Virus record (IMG/VR): IMGVR_UViG_3300008262_000357
Location: 1 to 21,465 of that record
Strand: one strand, 5' to 3'
DNA length: 21,465 nucleotides
Source: a virus
Shown in pieces: positions 14,258 through 21,465 of this stretch. The translations under genes were made by a program, and so were the position numbers. The notes beneath the pieces are model-generated. The model did not search any database and was not told where the DNA came from. It was given only the letters and a program-made list of their open reading frames with translations. Position 1 is the first letter of the stretch. Each line of letters opens with the position of its first letter.

Positions 14258-15111
14258 ATTAATTTAAGCAAAACTTCACTGTTCCTTATCAAACTCTGTT
14301 TGTTCATAACATGAACATCTTGATTCTTGATAGAGATTGCAACGTAATCGTCATTACCTTGATTAATTAAAAAAATTAATTTTCCGTTGGCATCTATATC
14401 CACTAATAGATCTTTATCTGTAGTTGTGGGTATTGACGGTAAACTTTGTTCTTGAGATTTGTTATATCCGTCTAGTATATGTTTAGCAACGCTAAATGAA
14501 ATATCGTTCCTATAAGGTCTAGGATAAAATCTAAAAAGATCACAATAATAAGAATAATTTTCTTTTATGTAGTCTACCAAATTAAAAAATATTTTTGTAT
14601 TTTCATTTTTTGTAAAAACTACATTAGTTGCCCAATATAAGTTAGGGCCAGTGTCTGAAACATACTTGTCTAAAGTGCCTACTCGATTTCCGCCTAGATC
14701 GATCATAGATTCTCCAATCATTAGATCAATATCAGAATCAATATGAGATTTTAATCTGTCTGAAAAAATTAAAAAATCACTGTCAATTAATAATGTTCTA
14801 TCGTAAGGAGTTAAATCCCAAACTGAAAATCTATTGTTGTTAATAAAAGGAACATTGTCTATAAGATTACCATCACTTAATGTTCTATAATTTTCTGAGT
14901 AAGGACGTTCGGTTATAATAATTTGATCAAAAACAGATTCGGCATCTTTTATAGCACTGCTAGTACTCATCCAATCCATAGTAGATTGATCAGTTATCAA
15001 AGAGACTGGCATCTGAAGATGCTTTTTCGCTAGGCCGCCAGCGATTATAGACATAAGACTATAATCAACCTTTCGGCTGTTATGAGCGAAAATAACTATT
15101 CCTTTTTTCAT
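14254..15111 (-). CDS. GT-A-like glycosyltransferase-related protein (285 aa)
   Basis: It begins KGIVIFAHNSRKVDYSLMSI, has PVSLITDQST and FDQIIITERP strands and the DxD-type motif D110-S-D112 in YDRTLLIDSDFLIFSD, followed by IDLMIGESM and LYWATNVVFTKN. The last 65 residues (LLVDIDANGKLIFLINQGND, then YVAISIKNQDVHVMNK) form a separate strand-rich C-terminal part not seen in the neighbour at 13430. It overlaps the upstream and downstream genes by 4 bases each, and no strong ribosome binding site is visible. The sugar donor is unknown. A non-catalytic role is possible because the motif context is less typical. Confidence 0.65.
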   Translation of the reverse strand: MKKGIVIFAHNSRKVDYSLMSIIAGGLAKKHLQMPVSLITDQSTMDWMSTSSAIKDAESVFDQIIITERPYSENYRTLSDGNLIDNVPFINNNRFSVWDLTPYDRTLLIDSDFLIFSDRLKSHIDSDIDLMIGESMIDLGGNRVGTLDKYVSDTGPNLYWATNVVFTKNENTKIFFNLVDYIKENYSYYCDLFRFYPRPYRNDISFSVAKHILDGYNKSQEQSLPSIPTTTDKDLLVDIDANGKLIFLINQGNDDYVAISIKNQDVHVMNKQSLIRNSEVLLKLI

Positions 15112-15458
15112 AGTTCTATAAGTTTATCTACTGATCTAGATTTTTTTATTTTTTCGTACTGCCTAAAATATTCATAAACCGCAGTCATATACCTATCTAA
15201 TATTTCGTCTTTGAAGGTATTCAAATCAGAAATTAAAATAGGTGTGTCATTTGAATCTAGGAGAGGAACATTTTCAGTTCTCTGTTGGTCGATTAACATT
15301 TGAACAAATACTATCAAAGATCTATCAATTTTAAAGATGCCTCCATTATAACCGTAGGTTAGATTAGCATCAATTTTTTCTTTGAGATTTTTACGTTCTA
15401 ATGTTAGTGTTTGCCTAAATTTTGAAAAATCTAGGGCTTTAGCCAGACGTTCGTCCAT
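15108..15458 (-). CDS. Small conserved phage protein, first gene of the accessory operon (116 aa)
   Basis: A helical protein: MDERLAKALDFSKFRQTLTL opens it, LTYGYNGGIFKIDRSLIVFV lies in the middle, then VPLLDSNDTPILISDL and a helical, basic end (VYEYFRQYEKIKKSRSVDKL). I recall it as a conserved protein found beside fibre or virion structural genes of marine T4-like phages. Its function is unknown; a fibre-assembly or structural role is suggested by position only. The ATG has a clear Shine-Dalgarno sequence (TAGGAG, 5-base spacing), which also forms one arm of the hairpin at 15464-15507. It is the first gene behind the strongest late promoter in the window. Confidence 0.75.
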   Translation of the reverse strand: MDERLAKALDFSKFRQTLTLERKNLKEKIDANLTYGYNGGIFKIDRSLIVFVQMLIDQQRTENVPLLDSNDTPILISDLNTFKDEILDRYMTAVYEYFRQYEKIKKSRSVDKLIEL

Positions 15459-15463
15459 GTGAA

Positions 15464-15507
15464 CTCCTATAAAATACGCACATTATTTATATGTGGTTTT
15501 ATAGGAG
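15464..15507 (-). promoter_or_regulatory. Hairpin that sequesters the Shine-Dalgarno of the 15458 gene, with the late promoter in its loop
   Basis: CTCCTATAAAA (15464-15474) and TTTTATAGGAG (15497-15507) are perfect 11-base reverse complements, with an inner five-base pair of arms CACAT (15479-15483) and ATGTG (15491-15495). On the - strand the 3' arm contains the TAGGAG ribosome binding site. RNA read through from the fibre genes carries both arms and could bury the site; RNA started at the late promoter inside the loop lacks the 5' arm and would be free. No U-run follows, so it is not a typical terminator. The pairing is seen; the regulatory effect is inferred. Confidence 0.6.
15484..15491 (-). 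promoter_or_regulatory. T4-type late promoter, perfect TATAAATA
   Basis: This is an exact match to the T4 late -10 consensus, ending 25 bases before the start codon at 15458. Transcription would begin near 15477-15478. It would drive the ten overlapping genes down to 3985, placing the glycosyltransferases and radical SAM enzymes in the late programme. A functional assignment requires a phage-encoded gp55-like sigma elsewhere in the genome. Confidence 0.65.
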
Positions 15508-15513
15508 GAAAAA

Positions 15514-16485
15514 TTAACTACCGGAAATAGCGCCTACTGTAGATGCACCGCCACCGACTAATATCGGGCCAGTAATAGCAAAACTGTTAGGAATCAATGA
15601 AGGAGCCAACTCGCCTCTAGCCCGTACTTGATCTACACTTAATGATAGTGTTCCTGTTACTTCGTCAAAAGGAAGAACGGTAGTTGGTGTATGTGGAGAT
15701 GTTGCAGGATCAACATAATTATCCTGCCATCTTACTGTTAGTATAACGGATGTTGCGGTACTGGTAGTTCCACTTGCCAATCTAGCCTGCAACACCCATG
15801 TGTTTGCAGTATAGGGACTACTGGCTTGGAATGACCAAACCTGTTGATCAGATGTGGTCAATTGCCAAAAACCAATATTATTGTATGTGGCATTACCGCC
15901 AGAGGCAGGATATAAAGTAGAATTACCGGCAAAGAACGGCTGGCCTGCACCACTTAATAAACTAGACCATCTTTGATCTTGAAGAGTTCCTGACCCGCCT
16001 GATCTAGTGCTGGCAAATCGTATTTTACCGCCACTGTTAAAGAAATATCTACAGGCATTATTGTCTGCAAAATTGATTGTGACTGTGGAAGTAACTAAAG
16101 AAGTCCAATTAGAGAATCTTGATTGTGATCCAATAGCCTCTGTAACAAACTGCCCTGTGCCTAAATTGAATTTATTTGTTATGGCTTGATCTGCTAATGT
16201 GTTATATTGAAAATTAGGATGGGATGTTCCGTATCTTATAACATCGCCTTCATTAATTGTAGTAATACTAGGTGCTGAACCGGTTTGGTGTACTATGGCA
16301 TTATAGATATCAAATCTTAAATTGTCCCATTGTGCTTTAGTTACTGTGGCTCCTGATGATAATGCTGTAGGAGCATTCAAAGTTTGACCATATCCACTGT
16401 TAGTAGAACCTGGTCCCATGATACCAGAAATTTTAGTTCTAATATTGTTATAGTCTGTTACACTAATTAAATCACCGATTGGCAT
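15514..16485 (-). CDS. Virion structural / fibre-associated protein (323 aa)
   Basis: The N-terminus MPIGDLISVTDYNNIRTKIS, with GYGQTLNAP and TVTKAQWDNLRFDIYNAI after it, matches a group of virion structural proteins of marine T4-like phages that I recognise by pattern. The middle is Ser/Thr/Gly/Asn-rich beta structure (NACRYFFNSGGKIRF, RWSSLLSGAGQPFFAG, GFWQLTTSDQQVW, then ILTVRWQDNYVD). The C-terminus is a small glycine/serine tail (ILVGGGASTVGAISGS). Probable role: fibre or baseplate-associated component, perhaps host binding. The stop codon of the upstream fibre gene forms part of its Shine-Dalgarno region (TAAGGAA), so the two are translated in tandem. It is the last fibre gene before the hairpin and late promoter. 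Confidence 0.75.
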   Translation of the reverse strand: MPIGDLISVTDYNNIRTKISGIMGPGSTNSGYGQTLNAPTALSSGATVTKAQWDNLRFDIYNAIVHQTGSAPSITTINEGDVIRYGTSHPNFQYNTLADQAITNKFNLGTGQFVTEAIGSQSRFSNWTSLVTSTVTINFADNNACRYFFNSGGKIRFASTRSGGSGTLQDQRWSSLLSGAGQPFFAGNSTLYPASGGNATYNNIGFWQLTTSDQQVWSFQASSPYTANTWVLQARLASGTTSTATSVILTVRWQDNYVDPATSPHTPTTVLPFDEVTGTLSLSVDQVRARGELAPSLIPNSFAITGPILVGGGASTVGAISGS

Positions 16486-16495
16486 TTTCTATTCC

Positions 16496-18241
16496 TTATA
16501 ATACTAACACTTCTATAGTTTTGACGCCAACATCTTGATCACTTTGTAAAGCGATACCAAAAACATCTGGATGTTGATGGAAACTGGCAGCGATAGCACA
16601 ACCATTTTCTGTAGCCACTAATCGATCGCCTTTGCGTACCGATCCTACTACCTTGCACGGTACACGACCTTTTAGGGCAATATATGTACCACCTTCTAAC
16701 TCTTTGTTCATCATAAATGCTGGATTTGTACTTACTACTCCGATAGCACGATCTCCAAAAACAGTGGCTCTAACTTCTGCTTCGCCGCCCACTGTCACTA
16801 CTGTACCTGGTTCATACTCACGATCTGTAAGGTACTTCTCTGCTAGGTCAGCATATTTCGCTGCTGTAGCAGTACCGTCAAACAAAACTGCAAACAAATT
16901 ACCTAAACTATCTCTGGCTGCAATAGTATTACCAGAAGCAAGAGTTTTAGCAGACCTATAACTAGGATCTGTATCTGTAGCACTGTCATCAATTTTTAAT
17001 CTATCTGACTTATCTGCGATTCCAATAAATCTGTTTGCTGTAAGATTGGCAGATGCGTCTCTGATAGCCACCGATACTGCCACTGCACCAAATTCACTAT
17101 TTAGACTGTTTAAGGTTAAAGCATTACTAGCCGTTCCAGTAACTGATCCAATAACGTTTCCTGTGACTGTGCCATTTAAATTTCCAATCACATTACCGGT
17201 TAAATTGCCTACCATTGGACCTGTATGTGTACCAGACGTGTTACCAGTTACTGATCCACTTAGATTTCCTGTAAATGTCGTAGCGTAAACATTAGCCCAA
17301 TTTTCTGTAGAAGAACCTAAATTGTAAAAATTATTGGCTCCTGGCAAAAAGCCTGTAGAAGTAATATAAAAATTACGCTCATCGCTGGCTGAAACTCTTA
17401 CGCGAAGAGTTAATGGGCTGGCTAATCTAGATTCAATGATTGGTTCATCACCATTCTCTATTTTAAGAACTAGATCTTTACTGTATGAAGGATAATTACC
17501 GCCAATGGTTAAACCAGGATCCGAATAATTCACTTCTGTATCGAATCGAACTTCTCCAGTTCTTACATATTCGCTGGCCAAAAAACCACCCAATCTAGCA
17601 GCATTTGATGCTGTTCCCCAATAGAAGTGGTCTGTACTGGTAACTCCAGTAGATCCGTTAGTATTAACAAGATTCAAACCTTTCTTTATTGTGGTAAATC
17701 CAGTAATGGGGTTCAACCCACTGTCTAGAGTAAACGCATCTTTACTAACAATAGCAATGGTATCACCGCCGGAAATAATTTTTCCTATGCTGTGATTAGT
17801 GCCTAAAGTATCTTTTACCACCTGTGCCGTTAATGAGGCAGCACCTAATTCTGGGGTGGTTTCTGGTCCTATCAAAACAAACGTAGAACCGTTATAAGCA
17901 TACAACTGTTCTGCGCTGGTATCGAACCAAAAATCTCCTGCTTGAAGCCCGGATGGGGCTGTCGTTCCTATTTCTGCACCGCTGGCAGTCCTAAAACGAC
18001 TACCATCATAAAATCTTAACTTTTTATTACCACTATCATACCATATCTGCCCGGTTACTACCTTAGGAGGAGCACTGGTATTTGAGAAATTTTCTAATAG
18101 ATGTAAAAAATTCTCGTTCTGTACTTCACCGTATCCTGCGTAGTTTTTACCTACAAAACGTATGTCGGTAGTGGTATCAATGGTGCCGTCTTCTACAGAG
18201 ACTAATCTCGTCCCATTAAACTTGTCTACTTGATATGCCAT
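16496..18241 (-). CDS. Tail fibre protein with tetrapeptide repeat and shared C-terminal domain (581 aa)
   Basis: Probable tail fibre or virion fibre subunit. The N-terminal block (about 1-125: NGTRLVSVEDGTIDTTTD, GYGEVQNENFLHLLENF, GQIWYDSGNKKLRFYDG) is shared with the next gene upstream and probably attaches the fibre to the virion. The middle holds twelve consecutive G-N-x-x-type tetrads at residues about 324-370, a pattern typical of trimeric beta-helical shafts. The last 120 residues (KYADLAEKYL, YEPGTVVTVGGEAEV, GVVSTNPAFMMN, GRVPCKVVGSVRKGDRLV) match the end of the 18283-20112 protein and may act as a fibre-end, chaperone or receptor-proximal domain. A GGAG ribosome binding site and a GATAAATA promoter lie just upstream. 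Confidence 0.85.
   Translation of the reverse strand: MAYQVDKFNGTRLVSVEDGTIDTTTDIRFVGKNYAGYGEVQNENFLHLLENFSNTSAPPKVVTGQIWYDSGNKKLRFYDGSRFRTASGAEIGTTAPSGLQAGDFWFDTSAEQLYAYNGSTFVLIGPETTPELGAASLTAQVVKDTLGTNHSIGKIISGGDTIAIVSKDAFTLDSGLNPITGFTTIKKGLNLVNTNGSTGVTSTDHFYWGTASNAARLGGFLASEYVRTGEVRFDTEVNYSDPGLTIGGNYPSYSKDLVLKIENGDEPIIESRLASPLTLRVRVSASDERNFYITSTGFLPGANNFYNLGSSTENWANVYATTFTGNLSGSVTGNTSGTHTGPMVGNLTGNVIGNLNGTVTGNVIGSVTGTASNALTLNSLNSEFGAVAVSVAIRDASANLTANRFIGIADKSDRLKIDDSATDTDPSYRSAKTLASGNTIAARDSLGNLFAVLFDGTATAAKYADLAEKYLTDREYEPGTVVTVGGEAEVRATVFGDRAIGVVSTNPAFMMNKELEGGTYIALKGRVPCKVVGSVRKGDRLVATENGCAIAASFHQHPDVFGIALQSDQDVGVKTIEVLVL
17132..17272 (-). repeat. Tetrapeptide (G-N/S/T-x-x) coding repeat in fibre gene
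   Basis: About twelve successive four-residue units (GNLS GSVT GNTS GTHT GPMV and on to GSVT) encode residues about 324-370. In the DNA, 12-base periods with recurring TTACC/TTTCC phrases are visible. Such repeats recombine easily and often vary in length between fibre alleles. Confidence 0.75.
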
Positions 18242-18263
18242 TGATTAACTCCGTATATACACT

Positions 18264-18271
18264 TATTTATC
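18264..18271 (-). promoter_or_regulatory. T4-style late promoter -10 element (GATAAATA)
   Basis: A one-base variant of TATAAATA in the 41-base gap between two fibre genes, 22 bases before the ATG at 18241, with GGAG (in CGGAGTTAATC) as ribosome binding site. It is identical to the element at 1794-1801. Unlike the other two sites, no inverted repeat covering the ribosome binding site was found. Confidence 0.5.
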
Positions 18272-18282
18272 GTACCCTGTTA

Positions 18283-20112
18283 TTAAACTCTGCCCACTAC
18301 AATTTCAATAATTCCGTCTGTACCTTCAAAATCTTCCAGTGCTTTACCGATAATAGTGCCTATTTTAGGATCTATAGTAGGTCTAGCATAGCCGTTTCCG
18401 CCACTGACTAGCATGTCTCCTTTACGGATTTTGCCTCTAACTTTACAAGGAACTCTTCCCTGTAGTGCTAGGGCAACTACATGATCGCCTTGTAATTCGC
18501 TGTTCATTAAATATGCTGGATTACTAGACACAACTCCTGCCACTTTACGAGTTTCATCTTCTGCTACAGTAACTTCTTGACTGCCACCAAATTCTAAAAC
18601 TGTACCTGGTTCATAATCTACATCTGCTAGATAGTTTTCTGCTAGGTCGGCATAACGTGCAGCAGTAGCAGTACCTTGAAATAGATTAGCATGAACAGTA
18701 TTCCAACGTTTAGTAACAATACCTAAATGAGTTACATTGTCATTTTCTGGCACAAATGCAGGTGCGTTAGCGCCTCCTAGAGATAGCGACAGTGTACTGT
18801 TAATTAATTTGAAATCTACATCGCCTATAGTATTATCGATAATATTAAAAGTAATGCCTTGTGATGAAGTATCTCTAATAGTAGGAATAGACACATCAAT
18901 AAAAATATCTAACTGACCGGAATTACCTATAGATATTCCAGTGTCCGCTACATTCAATTGATTCAGTGTACCTAATTGAACAATGTTAGCCGCTAACTGT
19001 GTACCTGTCAATGTATCTGCAGCAGCAGTAACAGTGATATCAGCACTGCCATCGAACGCTACTCCGTTTATAGTTCTAGGAGTTTTCAGTCTAGTTGCAG
19101 TAAACGCATTACCAGATAGTTGCGCTCCTACAAACTCGTTGGCTTGTACTACATTAAAAGAACTTGTGCCTTCTGTAGCAGTTACATTACCTGTGACATT
19201 ACCTACTAAATTTGCTGTAATTGTTCCGGCAGCAAAGTCGCCGGCGCTGTCTCTGGCTACAACTTTACCTATTAAATTAGATGAACTAGCATCAACAGCC
19301 CAAGTCACGGTATTTAAACCGTTAAAATTATTCCCTGTTAGATAACTACCCCTATTCAGTGTACCTGTAGTTGATGAAGTTATTGTTATATCATTCTGTC
19401 CATCAAAGGCAATGCCGTTGATAAATCTTGGGGTTTCTAGTCTACTAGCCGATGCTGCATTTCCGTCTAATGCACCTATAAAATTATTACCAAAAGAAGG
19501 AAACATATTTAGGTTAACACCAGAACTAACTGTTCTTAACACGCTATCGGTATAACCTAAATTGTATTTGTTAGTGATATGAGTTTGTTCGTTGGCCCTG
19601 ATAAGGTATGCCGAACTGGCTGTCATAGATATAACTTTATCATCTACAACATTTAATATAATTGGTCTTTGAGCACCAGTTGAATCTAATAGAAAAGTAG
19701 AAATAGATCTAGTTTCTCCGAATCCCTCAAGTCCTTCGGGTCCAACAAGATTCCATGCATTTTCATTATAGACAAATAATTGTTTTGTTGAACCTTTAAA
19801 CCATAATGTTCCAGCGATGCCTTCGGGACTGGTATTTTGAATCACTGTTGACCCGACAGGTACCCACTTGTCTCCTTCATAGACATTAAGAGTTTTATTA
19901 AAAGTATTAAACCATGTCTGTCCACTTATTGGACGAGAAGGAGGATTAGCATTGGCCCAATTTTCTAAAAGGCCTAAGAAATTTTCATTCTGAATTTCGC
20001 CGTAACCTGTATAGTTACGTCCTACCAAACCTACACTAGTTGACGTATCTACTGTTCCGTCTTCTAAGACTATTAACTGTAATCCGTTAGTTTTATTAAT
20101 TACATAGGCCAT
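18283..20112 (-). CDS. Tail fibre protein, paralogue of the 16496 gene (609 aa)
   Basis: Fibre subunit with the same N-terminal block (NGLQLIVLEDGTVDTSTS, GYGEIQNENFLGLLENW) and C-terminal block (ARYADLAENYLADVDYEP, VVSSNPAYLMN, GRVPCKVRGKIRKGDML) as its neighbour, but a different shaft. The shaft carries two copies of a known fibre motif: SRLETPRFINGIAFDG (about 223-238) and TRLKTPRTINGVAFDG (about 340-355), each followed by an N/A/S-DITxT strand. This motif recurs in tail fibres of many phages. The ATG has GGAG a few bases upstream, and 19 bases separate it from the upstream fibre gene stop. The role is adsorption apparatus; receptor and exact position on the virion are unknown. Confidence 0.85.
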   Translation of the reverse strand: MAYVINKTNGLQLIVLEDGTVDTSTSVGLVGRNYTGYGEIQNENFLGLLENWANANPPSRPISGQTWFNTFNKTLNVYEGDKWVPVGSTVIQNTSPEGIAGTLWFKGSTKQLFVYNENAWNLVGPEGLEGFGETRSISTFLLDSTGAQRPIILNVVDDKVISMTASSAYLIRANEQTHITNKYNLGYTDSVLRTVSSGVNLNMFPSFGNNFIGALDGNAASASRLETPRFINGIAFDGQNDITITSSTTGTLNRGSYLTGNNFNGLNTVTWAVDASSSNLIGKVVARDSAGDFAAGTITANLVGNVTGNVTATEGTSSFNVVQANEFVGAQLSGNAFTATRLKTPRTINGVAFDGSADITVTAAADTLTGTQLAANIVQLGTLNQLNVADTGISIGNSGQLDIFIDVSIPTIRDTSSQGITFNIIDNTIGDVDFKLINSTLSLSLGGANAPAFVPENDNVTHLGIVTKRWNTVHANLFQGTATAARYADLAENYLADVDYEPGTVLEFGGSQEVTVAEDETRKVAGVVSSNPAYLMNSELQGDHVVALALQGRVPCKVRGKIRKGDMLVSGGNGYARPTIDPKIGTIIGKALEDFEGTDGIIEIVVGRV

Positions 20113-20131
20113 TTATCGCTCCAATTCTTTA

Positions 20132-21465
20132 TCATGATACGAACGACCAAGCACTGCTTATGATCTGGAATGTTTTTACAGTTCTAGACACAAGGATACC
20201 CGGTGCTGCTACAGTGGCTAATCCAAAAGCAATACTGCTAACACCGAATGCAGTACCAGTTGGTGTGTTAAATTCAGTAGTACCTGTAGACAATAACGGA
20301 TTGATGTCTAAAGATGTAGTACCGTTTACTAATTGAGAACATAGTACACGGGCAATAGTTCCATTCGCATATTCAGCAGCAGGGGCTACCTGCTCAACTA
20401 ATCCGGCGATAGCAGAGTTAGATATACCGTCGGAAATATCCATACTTAACACGATACTTCTGCTTCGCACTGTATTGTCTACATAATTTTTTGTAGCGGC
20501 GTCTTGAGCAGAAGTTGGATTAGCAACGTTGGTAATTTTCTTACTGCTTAAATTAAGGGTACCTGTGCCGTTAATATCTAACGTCAAATCTGTATTAGGA
20601 GCAGTCACTTCAATAGTACTGTTATCCATAAACAGATCATCTACTGTAAATTGAGTTTGCGCACCGAAACTAGTTACGCCAGGAATACTTGTAATACCAG
20701 GACCAAGCGATGTACTAGATAAAACTGTAACACCATTGATCTTAAATTCTTTGCCGGATGCTAAATTGATATGTTCCGAACTGTTCCAAGCACCGCTGGC
20801 TAACTGAGGCCATGCATCGTTATACCCATCGGCAATCGCTTCCGAAGAGTTAGAAGTTGCTACTTGACCAACATCGTGCCATAAGAACACATGACTAGTG
20901 GCGCCTTGTAATATCACTCCGCCACCAGCAGCATTTCCGTCTGTAGGTAAAGTGTTGGTTTGCTTGGCTAATACTATATTTTTATCTTCAACAGTCAATG
21001 TGCTGGTATTGATAGTTACAAAATCACCATTAACTGTAAGATCTCCCTGTACAATTAGATCCCCGCCAACATCTACTTCACTATCAGGTATACCTTCATA
21101 AAGATTTATTTTTCTCGATAAAGATCTAATCTTAATTGCTTGTTCAGCAATAACATCTCGTCTTACTGTTAATGTAATGTCTTTGTTAGACGCAATATTA
21201 GCGATTGTAAGATTACCGTCAGAAATGTTAAATTGACCTTGACTTGCATCACCGATAATCAATCCTAAATTTGAAGTAAGAATTAATCCGCCGTTGATAA
21301 TATTGTTGGTATCATTTCTTACATAAGAACTTGCAGGTTGATTACCTAAACTGTCAGCATTAGTGGCTGTAACATAAAATTTCATTCCGGACAATGTGCC
21401 GGAATTAAATCCTGGATTAATCTCTCCTGTGAATCCTTGTATAGGCAACTTAGGAGTAAAAGAAT
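20132..21465 (-). CDS. Tail fibre / virion structural protein, 5' end beyond the window
   Basis: The frame is open to the right edge. The first possible start seen here, TTG at 21448, is probably an internal Leu codon because the upstream codons (about SFTPK before LPIQGF) continue without a stop, so the gene is likely truncated by the window. The visible 438+ residues include NIINGGLILTSN, the repeated fibre strand motif DLIVQGDLTVNGDFVTINTS followed by TLTVEDKNIVLAK, a KKITNVANPTSAQDAATKNY collar motif, and a hydrophobic beta-rich C-terminus. These are typical of T4-like marine phage fibres. It is the first of four consecutive fibre genes on this strand. Confidence 0.8.
   Translation of the reverse strand, partial: SFTPKLPIQGFTGEINPGFNSGTLSGMKFYVTATNADSLGNQPASSYVRNDTNNIINGGLILTSNLGLIIGDASQGQFNISDGNLTIANIASNKDITLTVRRDVIAEQAIKIRSLSRKINLYEGIPDSEVDVGGDLIVQGDLTVNGDFVTINTSTLTVEDKNIVLAKQTNTLPTDGNAAGGGVILQGATSHVFLWHDVGQVATSNSSEAIADGYNDAWPQLASGAWNSSEHINLASGKEFKINGVTVLSSTSLGPGITSIPGVTSFGAQTQFTVDDLFMDNSTIEVTAPNTDLTLDINGTGTLNLSSKKITNVANPTSAQDAATKNYVDNTVRSRSIVLSMDISDGISNSAIAGLVEQVAPAAEYANGTIARVLCSQLVNGTTSLDINPLLSTGTTEFNTPTGTAFGVSSIAFGLATVAAPGILVSRTVKTFQIISSAWSFVS

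Noticed and set aside
15514-16485. Glycine/serine C-terminal tail of the 323-residue protein as a leaderless modification substrate
   Set aside because: Low-complexity glycine/serine endings are common in phage fibres; the sequence alone gives no sign of a core peptide, so it is kept only as something mass spectrometry could test.
17046-17288. Antisense open frame of 80 codons rich in VP/LP units
   Set aside because: It is produced by the complement of the tetrapeptide repeat of the fibre gene; the repeated proline pattern mirrors the Gly codons on the real strand.
18983-19345. Antisense open frame of 120 codons
   Set aside because: It is a shadow of the 609-residue fibre gene, whose frame carries recognisable fibre motifs.
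20110-20117. GATAAATG on the - strand near the start of the 609-residue fibre gene
   Set aside because: It overlaps the ATG itself, so it cannot serve as a promoter for that gene with a usable leader.

Overview
The window looks like part of a T4-like marine myovirus (Caudoviricetes), of the kind that infects picocyanobacteria or SAR11-type bacteria. The evidence is an AT-rich, gapless gene layout, a T4-type RNase H (5'-3' exonuclease), a run of small proteins of the sort conserved next to replication genes in marine T4-like phages, T4-style late promoters (TATAAATA and GATAAATA), and large glycine/asparagine-rich tail-fibre proteins. No integrase, tRNA, rRNA, CRISPR array or insertion sequence was seen, and no gene-free stretch longer than about 50 bases exists. 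The host cannot be decided from this sequence.

Layout. Bases 3-4001 (+ strand) are a compact block: the tail of one gene, the RNase H gene, then eight small genes, most of them overlapping or abutting. At 3985-4001 this block meets the opposite strand, and the last + gene and last - gene overlap tail to tail. Everything from 21465 down to 3985 is on the - strand. First come four virion/fibre genes (21465 to 15514). Then follow ten genes whose ends all overlap by 4-14 bases (15458 to 3985): a small conserved protein, two GT-A-like glycosyltransferases, a protein of unknown role, two members of another glycosyltransferase family (one carrying four degenerate internal repeats), and four radical SAM genes that together encode five radical SAM cores.

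How the parts may work together. The ten-gene - strand run is preceded by a perfect TATAAATA late promoter at 15484-15491 and lies directly downstream of the fibre genes. The simplest reading (inference) is that radical SAM enzymes and glycosyltransferases are made late with the fibres and modify either virion fibres or a host surface or glycan component. Three of the four radical SAM genes (four of the five cores) carry a SPASM/twitch-like cysteine domain in front of the core rather than behind it, and one gene is a head-to-tail fusion of two complete modules.

Control. Two late promoters (1794-1801 on +, 15484-15491 on -) overlap or sit inside inverted repeats that, in read-through RNA, would bury or constrain the ribosome binding site of the next gene. 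Transcripts starting at the late promoter itself would lack the 5' arm. This is the logic known for the T4 lysozyme gene e, and here it appears twice.
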